Source: CAYJHC01 sp964370035
GTDB taxonomy: Bacteria; Bacillota; Clostridia; Peptostreptococcales; Anaerovoracaceae
DNA length: 12,933 bases
NCBI GenBank assembly: GCA_964370035.1
Contig: CAYJGT010000046.1
Coordinates: 1 to 12,933, forward strand
Direction of reading: 5' to 3'
Shown here: positions 7,636-12,933 of the stretch, one piece after another
How the letters are laid out: each line of letters opens with the position of its first letter
How positions within the stretch are numbered: position 1 is the stretch's first letter
The notes under the pieces: generated by a model
Told to the model about the DNA's origin: nothing
The model's database searches: none
The model's input: the letters and a program-made list of their open reading frames with translations, nothing else
Position numbers and translations under genes: made by a program

Positions 7636-8913
7636 TTACTTCGTGTCTTCTGGAGCTTCTGGCTCTTCAGCCTTATCTTCTTCAGCACTTTTTTCCTCAA
7701 TCGTCTCTTCAACTACTTCTAACTCTTCAATTTCCTCTTCTTTGTTTTCTTCAATTTCTATTGAACTATTTTCAACATTCACTTCTGATTCTATTATTTC
7801 TTCAACAATGTCTGTTTCTTCACCTTCCATCACTTCTTCATCTGTGTCCATCTGCTCTAGCATTTCCTCATACTGGCTACGGCTCTTAATATCTAGTTTC
7901 CAACCCGAAAGTTTAGCCGCAAGCCTTACATTTTGCCCAGACTTTCCTATAGCTAATGAAAGCTGCATATCAGGAACAACCACTGTTGCCACTTTATCTT
8001 CTTCAACAATGACTTCTTCTACAGTTGCAGGGTTTAAAACATTAGAAATTAACTCTACAGGGTTTTCACTCCAATTAATTACATCTATTTTCTCTCCAAA
8101 TAATTCCTCTGTTATTCTTTCAACCCTGTTTCCTTTTGCTCCTACACAAGCACCTATAGCATCAATGTTCTCATCATTTGTCCAAACCGCAATTTTAGTT
8201 CTTGATCCTTGCTCTCTAGCAATACTAATAATTTCAACAATCCCTTCTTCAATTTCAGGAACTTCAACTTCAAAAAGTCCTTTCACTAAATTTGGATGGC
8301 TTCTTGAAACAAAAATTTGAGGTCCTTTAGTTGTCTTTCTCACATCAACAACATAGACTTTTATTAGATCTCCAACCCTAAATCGCTCACCATTAACTTG
8401 CTCTCTTTGTGGAAGTAATCCCTCTGTTTTATCTACAGCAATAAAAATCGTATCATTGCTAACTCTCTGAACCTGCCCCATTACTACAGATCCTTGTTTC
8501 TCAATGAAATTATCATAAATTATATTTCTTTCCATTTCTCTAATTTTTTGCACTACTAATTGTTTAGCAGTTTGTGCGGCGATTCTAGAAAAATCCTCTG
8601 TTTTCAGGTGATACTCAATAATATCTCCGACTTCATAGCTTTCATGAAGCTCTCTTGCTTCCTCTAGTGATACTTCAACATTTTCATCGGCAACTTCTTC
8701 CACAACATATTTTCTTTTGAAAATAATAACATTGCCTGTATCTTTATCAAACCTTACCGCTATATCTTGTTCTTTGTTATAGTTCTTTTTATACGAAGAA
8801 GAAAGTGCAGCTTCTAATGCTTCAATAATTCCTTCTTTCGAAATCCCCTTTTCTTCCTCTAACTGACTAAGTGCATCTAGGAAATTCACTCCTAACTCCT
8901 CTTTCTTTTTCAT
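7636..8913 (-). CDS. nusA: Transcription termination/antitermination protein NusA
   Basis: RNA polymerase-binding factor that strengthens pausing and intrinsic termination. The 425-aa layout is: N-terminal polymerase-binding domain (about 1-138, FLDALSQLEEEKGISKE at 11-27); S1 domain (about 140-205, GSVVMGQVQR to FVSRSHPNLV); KH1 with GAKGNRVERI (258-267); KH2 with IGKSGQNVRLAAKLSGWKLDI (322-342); and an unusual acidic tail from about 346 to the end. About half of the tail residues are Asp or Glu, in place of the acidic repeats of enterobacterial NusA. The ATG has a perfect AGGAGG five nt upstream, partly made from the rimP stop codon nine bp away. Confidence 0.98.
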   Translation of the reverse strand: MKKKEELGVNFLDALSQLEEEKGISKEGIIEALEAALSSSYKKNYNKEQDIAVRFDKDTGNVIIFKRKYVVEEVADENVEVSLEEARELHESYEVGDIIEYHLKTEDFSRIAAQTAKQLVVQKIREMERNIIYDNFIEKQGSVVMGQVQRVSNDTIFIAVDKTEGLLPQREQVNGERFRVGDLIKVYVVDVRKTTKGPQIFVSRSHPNLVKGLFEVEVPEIEEGIVEIISIAREQGSRTKIAVWTNDENIDAIGACVGAKGNRVERITEELFGEKIDVINWSENPVELISNVLNPATVEEVIVEEDKVATVVVPDMQLSLAIGKSGQNVRLAAKLSGWKLDIKSRSQYEEMLEQMDTDEEVMEGEETDIVEEIIESEVNVENSSIEIEENKEEEIEELEVVEETIEEKSAEEDKAEEPEAPEDTK

Positions 8914-8922
8914 TTCTTCCTC

Positions 8923-9390
8923 CTAAAAAATTACTGCTAATTTGCATTTTGCCACTTGGCCCATTTCTATTCTAATTATTTTTCCTTCTTTTTCTATTTC
9001 AATTGCATCTATATTTGCACCCAAGAGTTTACCTTCAATTTTTTTACTGTTATCAATAGGTTCATACAGCTTGATTTCAACTATTTGTCCAGTAAATCTT
9101 TGATAATGCTCTAAGGTAAATAGTTCTCTATCAATCCCTGGAGAAGATACCTCTAAATAATAGTTTTGGGTGATAGGATCATCTCTGTCTAGAGTATCAC
9201 TAACAAATCTGCTAACTTTTTCGCAGTCATCCATAGATATTCCTTCTCCGTCAATTCTATCTATGTATATTCTCAAAAACCAGTCTTTGCCCTCTTTTAC
9301 AAACTCTACATTATAGAGCTCGTACCCTTCATTTTGCAAAAAGTCCTTAGAAACTCTCTGTAAAAAATCTTTTATTTTTTCTTTCGCCAT
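8923..9390 (-). CDS. rimP: Ribosome maturation factor RimP
   Basis: Needed for early maturation of the 30S subunit (S19 and helix 33 region in studied species). The protein is 155 aa, the usual length, when started at the ATG at 9390 (MAKEKIKDFLQ), which has AAGGA about nine nt upstream. An in-frame extension to 9486 would add 32 hydrophobic and charged residues, but it runs through the leader hairpin and has no ribosome site, so I reject it. Family signatures are GYELYNVEF (22-30), WFLRIYIDRIDGEGISMDDC (37-56) and the strongly conserved YLEVSSPGIDREL (78-90), with an Sm-like C-terminal domain. It is the first gene of the operon and its stop TAG overlaps the nusA ribosome site. Confidence 0.96.
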   Translation of the reverse strand: MAKEKIKDFLQRVSKDFLQNEGYELYNVEFVKEGKDWFLRIYIDRIDGEGISMDDCEKVSRFVSDTLDRDDPITQNYYLEVSSPGIDRELFTLEHYQRFTGQIVEIKLYEPIDNSKKIEGKLLGANIDAIEIEKEGKIIRIEMGQVAKCKLAVIF

Positions 9391-9403
9391 ACTTTTCTTC
9401 CTT

Positions 9404-9435
9404 AAAAAACATAAAAGAGTGGTTACCCACTCTTT
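9404..9435 (-). promoter_or_regulatory. Leader hairpin/attenuator upstream of rimP
   Basis: On the minus strand a perfect 9-bp stem (AAAGAGTGG paired with CCACTCTTT, 9414-9422 with 9427-9435) closes a GTAA tetraloop. TTATG and then six Ts follow, ending 13 nt before the rimP ATG. This is an intrinsic-terminator shape with a modest stem and a split U-tract, placed inside the operon leader. I infer transcription attenuation. My recollection is that in Bacillus subtilis this operon's leader is attenuated by NusA itself, and weak hairpins with interrupted U-tracts are what NusA-dependent termination prefers. Confidence 0.65.
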
Positions 9436-9457
9436 AGTAATATCTTTATTCTTATAA

Positions 9458-9486
9458 AGAATATCATATTTCTTAATAAAAAGCAA
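9458..9486 (-). promoter_or_regulatory. Weak candidate promoter for the rimP-ribF operon
   Basis: On the minus strand TTGCTT (9481-9486) and TATTCT (9458-9463) are 17 bp apart. This would start transcription near 9451 and put the attenuator hairpin within a leader of about 60 nt. Both boxes match consensus poorly. Other AT-rich choices exist upstream, such as GATAAT near 9510, so the exact promoter is uncertain. Some promoter is expected between the terminator at 9541-9567 and rimP. Confidence 0.2.
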
Positions 9487-9527
9487 TAGATTTTCAAACT
9501 TTTTCTATTATCATTTGCCTTAATTTC

Positions 9528-9596
9528 AACATTTCTCCATAAAAAAGCGGCCCCTTTCGAGACCGCTAGTTATTAGACTTTATGTTCTATACATTT
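9528..9596 (-). repeat. Terminator-bearing repeat module, copy A
   Basis: The minus strand from AAATGTATA (9588-9596) through the hairpin to ATGGAGAAATGTTG (9528 side) is related base for base to 12861-12932. The spacing between AAATGTATA and AGCGG is identical and the hairpin geometry is the same. It lies in the 3' untranslated region of the surface-protein gene. Confidence 0.7.
9541..9567 (-). terminator. Rho-independent terminator of the VWA surface-protein gene
   Basis: On the minus strand a 9-bp stem (AGCGGTCTC with GGGGCCGCT, two T-G wobbles) closes a GAAA (GNRA) loop at 9546-9567. Ts run on immediately at 9541-9545. It lies about 90 nt after the TAA at 9656 and separates that gene from the rimP operon. 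Confidence 0.93.
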
Positions 9597-9655
9597 AACT
9601 TCGAATTTTCAATTTGCTTTTCAGTCAATTTTCTATTCTTAAAATGTCATTTAGA

Positions 9656-12613
9656 TTAAACCATTGCTTGATCGTCATCTTCTTCTACTTTTTTTCTTGA
9701 GAAGAATGTTATTGCTCCTTGTACTAATGTTATTGCTGCAAATACTATTGTCCACTCATCTACTATGATCATTGGTAGTGTCATATCTTGAGTTAAGATG
9801 AATAATATTATTGCTCCTATCATTGGTACTGCACTTAATATTCTTAGTAATCCTTTTCTCTTTATTTCTCCATACTCTTCTTCTTCCTCTTCTTTTCTAC
9901 CTGTAAAGTATGTGATTAATAAAGATACTGCTAATAGTCCAGTTACAACTGTTAGTATTAGATCTAGTAGTGACCATGCTGCTCCACCCTGTGCTAACGG
10001 AACTTCTGTATCTTCGATAGTTGTTGCTCCATCTGCTATCGCCAATACTTCAGCTACTCCTGGCGGAATTACTAATGCCACTGCTGCTGGTGGTGCTGCT
10101 GGTGTTGGTATCGGTTCTGGTGTTGGACCTGGATCCGGCGTTGGTATTGGGCCTGGCCCTGGCGTCGGATCTGGTGTTGGTGGCACTATTAGTTCTTCAG
10201 ATACCAATGTGTGAGTTACCTTATTGCTCTCTAGTGCAGGATTTCCTTTTTCATCAAAAGAATTATTTTCTGTGCCACTTTTTAGTGCTAATTTTCCTTT
10301 ACCATTTAAAAAGTAATTGTCCCCACTTTTCGCGAATGTTGCTACATTTTCAATAATGGCGCCTTCTTCCACTGCAGTTACATTTACAGTGAAGCTTTGC
10401 ATCTCTGAACGAGCATTCTTTTCTACATCTATTTCCTCAAAGCCTACACTATTATCAGCTTCATTATAGCTTCCATTTAATAAGTAACCTGTTCCTTCTG
10501 GAATAAAGTCTTTAATTTCTAACCCTTTTACATCAACATTACCCGTATTAACTAATTCTAAGTTATATGTAATAGCATCCGCTATTTCTACTTCAGTATC
10601 ATTCCCTGGCACAGAATTCTTTTCTAGCGTAATTGTTGATAATCCTTTTATTACTATTGACCCCGGATTATCTAATTCAGTAGTAGCGTCTAGCGTCCCA
10701 TCATTGTCAAAGTCACAGCCAAGTACAGCATATCCTAAATTCGTCTTAAACTTACTCACTTTATTGGAATTTGTAAAATGTTTCTTGCTAACTTTCTTTT
10801 CATTAAAGTCTTGGTAGAAGCTCATTCTTGCTCCATTAACTACTGTATCTGTTTCTTCTCCATTTACCTTCGAAGAATCCCACGTTATAGTCTTTTTATC
10901 ATCACTTAGGGTCACTCCGTAATTTTTTAGTTGCTTTACTTTTGTAATTTCTACTGACTTATTTTCTCCATTTTCTTCCCATTCTAGTTTTAATGGATAC
11001 TTTTCATTTAGTTTTAAACTATATGCATTTCCAACTTTGTCTATAATAGTTGGACTTGCTGGAGTGTAAATCCTTGTTTCCGTGATATCCTTAAATACTT
11101 CCTCCATCCTTTTAGCTGAATCTACATTTTCATAGAAGTCAGCTCCTAAGGCATTCATTGAAGTTGAATCAGCACTTGTTAAATTAATTCCTATAGCTAT
11201 TACTTCAGCACCATATACAGTTTGCAATTCATCCACTACGGTCGCTGCCGAGGCTGCTGTTCCCACTGTTGGTTTACCATCCGAAATAAATATTACATAT
11301 TGTTTTCTATCTATATTAGGTTGTGCTCCTCCATTTTCTTCTTTTAATTCATCTCTTGCTTTTTCAAGTCCGCCCTGCCAATTCGTATGTCTATATCCTG
11401 ATGTATCATAAAACGCTGCTGGTAATTCAGCCCCTTTTTCGTATTTCTCTAAGCCTTCAAAGTATTTTACATCTCCCGCAAAGTTAACAGTTCCTACTCT
11501 ATTTCCTATGCCTTGGTCTATTAATGTATCTGCTAGCTTCATAGTTATAGACTTAGTCATAAACAATCTATCGTAACTAAGATTTGTACTTGCATTGAAG
11601 TTATATGGCACACTCATATTTGAGCTTAATGCCGAATGAGAAGTATAATAATTACCACTTACTGTTGCTGCTGTAGTATGCATTTCTGTCGGTTCTGGGA
11701 TTCTTTTATAACTGTTTTTCTCTGCATTTGTTCTCTTATTAGTAAACTTTTCATAATCTTTGAGATTTACCGTCTTCTTATCCTTTATTTCAAAAATTCT
11801 TTCTGCAGTTGAATTATCAACTCCCTTATTGAACCTAAAATGCTCCATTTGGTAAGGGTACCCTTTATCATCTCCTAAATTATTATATGAGCCTGTTGTA
11901 ATGGTGTTCTTTAACTCTTCATCATTCAATTCGTTTTCAACATAGCTCTTAAAATTATTGTCTGTTGCCTTTATCATTCCTTTATGCCAACTATTAATAC
12001 CAACTTTATTTCCACTACCATCCCTAAATTCATGAGGGTTAAAGTAGTAAGCTATATATGAAACTTCGCCATCTGATCCCGTCACTTCATATACAGTTCT
12101 ATATAATAAGTCTGGGTTCATAGATGGTGTAGTGTCTACCATGTAACTTTTAGGAGCACTAGATGTAATGTTAGTATTCATTGTTCCTGAATGATCTGTT
12201 ACGAACATTACATCTACTGGTGTTGTAGTTGTTAGTTGAGCTTTTGCATCAATTGCAATTTTCACTATTCCTTTTTCTTTATTTTCATTTATTTCAGTTT
12301 CACTTTTCCCGTCAAAAAATACTGATTTTTCACCTGCTATTGGATTTTCCGCATTCACAGTCAAACTGCTCATTGCTTCATCAAATGTTTTGTTTGAACT
12401 ATATCCACTTTTTCGTTCCAATGAAGCTTCAATCGCTCTTAATTCGTCTTTTTCCACCTCATCATCACTTTGAACAGCTTGAAAATAGTTTGTCATAAAT
12501 TCCGTCTCTGACTTTGACTTTCCTGTATTAGCAAATGTCGTCTGAACACTTCCTAATAGCATTGTCATGGTAAGTATTAATGCTATTACCTTTCTTTTGT
12601 TCCCCTTTTTCAT
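9656..12613 (-). CDS. Secreted, membrane-anchored VWA-domain surface protein
   Basis: 985 aa from ATG 12613. A GTG at 12625 would add four residues but lies within the GGAGG ribosome site, so it is rejected. Residues 1-28 are a signal peptide (basic start, hydrophobic core, likely cut after TTFA). A VWA domain starts with VDVMFVTDHSGTM (metal-binding DxSxT, 140-144). It resumes at MKLADTLI (about 358-365), VGTVNFAGD (373-381) and YVIFISDGKPTVG (439-451), leaving about 200 residues inserted. DFDNDGTLD (634-642) looks like a calcium loop. A DUF11-like domain spans about 657-762 (LELVNTGN, VDVKGLEIKDFIPEG). A Pro-rich stalk (811-843) and the motif IEDTEVPLA (866-874) precede three membrane segments (about 878-903, 921-942, 948-973) and a charged tail. 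There is no LPXTG. Likely role is adhesion or cell-surface structure, inferred from domains only. Confidence 0.88.
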   Translation of the reverse strand: MKKGNKRKVIALILTMTMLLGSVQTTFANTGKSKSETEFMTNYFQAVQSDDEVEKDELRAIEASLERKSGYSSNKTFDEAMSSLTVNAENPIAGEKSVFFDGKSETEINENKEKGIVKIAIDAKAQLTTTTPVDVMFVTDHSGTMNTNITSSAPKSYMVDTTPSMNPDLLYRTVYEVTGSDGEVSYIAYYFNPHEFRDGSGNKVGINSWHKGMIKATDNNFKSYVENELNDEELKNTITTGSYNNLGDDKGYPYQMEHFRFNKGVDNSTAERIFEIKDKKTVNLKDYEKFTNKRTNAEKNSYKRIPEPTEMHTTAATVSGNYYTSHSALSSNMSVPYNFNASTNLSYDRLFMTKSITMKLADTLIDQGIGNRVGTVNFAGDVKYFEGLEKYEKGAELPAAFYDTSGYRHTNWQGGLEKARDELKEENGGAQPNIDRKQYVIFISDGKPTVGTAASAATVVDELQTVYGAEVIAIGINLTSADSTSMNALGADFYENVDSAKRMEEVFKDITETRIYTPASPTIIDKVGNAYSLKLNEKYPLKLEWEENGENKSVEITKVKQLKNYGVTLSDDKKTITWDSSKVNGEETDTVVNGARMSFYQDFNEKKVSKKHFTNSNKVSKFKTNLGYAVLGCDFDNDGTLDATTELDNPGSIVIKGLSTITLEKNSVPGNDTEVEIADAITYNLELVNTGNVDVKGLEIKDFIPEGTGYLLNGSYNEADNSVGFEEIDVEKNARSEMQSFTVNVTAVEEGAIIENVATFAKSGDNYFLNGKGKLALKSGTENNSFDEKGNPALESNKVTHTLVSEELIVPPTPDPTPGPGPIPTPDPGPTPEPIPTPAAPPAAVALVIPPGVAEVLAIADGATTIEDTEVPLAQGGAAWSLLDLILTVVTGLLAVSLLITYFTGRKEEEEEEYGEIKRKGLLRILSAVPMIGAIILFILTQDMTLPMIIVDEWTIVFAAITLVQGAITFFSRKKVEEDDDQAMV

Positions 12614-12671
12614 TTCTTCCTCCACATTCCCTTTAATTTAAGTAGTGATATATTCCACAAATCATTTTTAG

Positions 12672-12694
12672 TTATTACTTAAATTATTACTTAA
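12672..12694. repeat. 11-bp direct repeat near the surface-gene promoter
   Basis: TTATTACTTAA occurs perfectly at 12672-12682 and 12684-12694, a 12-bp period. A half-matching inverted copy, TTAAGTAGTGATA, begins near 12638. The repeats sit just downstream of the candidate -10 box, a place where a repressor could bind. AT-rich sequence makes chance repeats common, so an operator role is speculative. Confidence 0.55.
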
Positions 12695-12721
12695 TTATTT
12701 ATCATATACTTATTTTAACAA
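12694..12721 (-). promoter_or_regulatory. Candidate promoter of the VWA surface-protein gene
   Basis: On the minus strand TTGTTA (12716-12721) and AATAAT (12694-12699, five of six consensus bases) are 16 bp apart. This predicts a start near 12687 and a leader of about 74 nt before the ATG at 12613. A gene-specific promoter is expected here because a terminator lies upstream at the window edge. The choice among AT-rich alternatives is uncertain. Confidence 0.3.
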
Positions 12722-12812
12722 TCCAACCGCAACAACATTTGCTACTTTTCTAGGTATTTTTAATTACAATAAAAAATTTTGTACTTATTTTTATTATTCT
12801 TTATTCATGTTA

Positions 12813-12841
12813 AAGGAAATGTGGCTTTTCCTTCTGCCACA
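12813..12841. other. Two mutually exclusive small hairpins
   Basis: TGTGGC (12820-12825) can pair with GCCACA (12836-12841) around a 10-nt loop. Alternatively AAGGAAA (12813-12819) can pair with TTTCCTT (12827-12833) around TGTGGCT. The two use overlapping bases. On the minus strand the first is followed by a T-rich run, so it might be a backup terminator for the upstream gene. It lies upstream of the candidate surface-gene promoter, so a leader switch is less likely. Confidence 0.4.
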
Positions 12842-12860
12842 GCTCAGACGAAACATATTC

Positions 12861-12932
12861 CAATTTTCCCATGTAATTAAAAGCGGCCCCTCTCGGGACC
12901 GCTAATTTATTAGGTTTAGGCTTTATACATTT
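12861..12932 (-). repeat. Terminator-bearing repeat module, copy C
   Basis: The minus strand carries AAATGTATA at 12924-12932, a CTAATAA-type spacer, the GC hairpin and then CATGGGAAAATTGG. All are in the same order and near-identical spacing as 9528-9596. It probably belongs to the 3' untranslated region of a gene beyond the right edge. Confidence 0.7.
12876..12903 (-). terminator. Rho-independent terminator of an unseen upstream gene
   Basis: On the minus strand AGCGGTCCC pairs with GGGGCCGCT (9 bp, one T-G wobble) around a GAGA (GNRA) loop at 12882-12903. TTT-AA-TT follows. The U-tract is weaker than that of the related terminator at 9541-9567. It implies a minus-strand gene ending just right of the window. 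Confidence 0.82.
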
Positions 12933-12933
12933 C

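Noticed and set aside
9656..9750. Sortase LPXTG signal at the C-terminus of the surface protein
   Set aside because: No LPXTG-like pentapeptide precedes the membrane segments, and there are three segments rather than one followed by a short basic tail.
10081..10200. Gly/Val-type repeats in plus-strand frames at the Pro-rich stalk
   Set aside because: These are the antisense reading of the Pro/Thr/Gly stalk codons of the surface protein, which has a signal peptide and ribosome site on the minus strand.
12614..12933. Riboswitch (for example cyclic di-GMP) upstream of the surface gene
   Set aside because: I looked for the conserved core motifs of the common classes and found none. Only short repeats and hairpins are present.

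Overview
The window looks like a piece of chromosome from a low-GC, anaerobic-type Firmicute, most likely class Clostridia and perhaps Lachnospirales-like. The reasons are the strong A+T bias, good AGGAGG-type ribosome binding sites, the gene order rimP-nusA-ylxR-ylxQ-infB-rbfA-nrnA-truB-ribF, and the NrnA variant reading HVLVDGDALGS. The genus cannot be fixed from the sequence alone. Every gene I can support lies on the minus strand, so transcription runs from high to low coordinates.

Right part (about 12933 to 9528): a rho-independent terminator at the right edge closes an unseen upstream gene. Next come an AT-rich spacer of about 320 bp with direct and inverted repeats and a candidate promoter, then one large secreted and membrane-anchored surface protein of 985 aa. 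That protein has a signal peptide, a split von Willebrand A domain, a DUF11-like domain, a Pro-rich stalk and three C-terminal membrane segments. A second terminator follows it. The two terminators and their flanks are clearly related, with GNRA-loop hairpins of identical geometry, which suggests a duplicated 3' module.

Middle (about 9500 to 896): the nusA-infB translation and transcription operon. Its leader carries a hairpin with a GTAA loop and an interrupted U-tract just before rimP. This looks like a weak, possibly NusA-dependent attenuator. RimP and RbfA mature the 30S subunit, and NusA controls pausing and termination. YlxR (RnpM-like) and YlxQ (L7Ae-like) are RNA-binding proteins, and IF2 loads initiator tRNA. 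NrnA degrades nanoRNA and pAp, TruB makes tRNA pseudouridine 55, and RibF makes FMN and FAD. Genes overlap or nearly touch (ATGA overlaps at ylxQ/infB and nrnA/truB), so they should be cotranscribed.

Left part (821 to 1): a 210-aa protein resembling permuted papain-fold (NlpC/P60-like) cysteine hydrolases stands where rpsO/pnp often follow ribF. Beyond it lies an AT-rich stretch ending in a 9-bp tandem array that runs off the left edge. No tRNA, rRNA, insertion sequence, CRISPR array or phage gene was seen. The core operon is conventional. The least explained parts are the surface protein, the repeated terminator module, the rimP leader and the tandem array.
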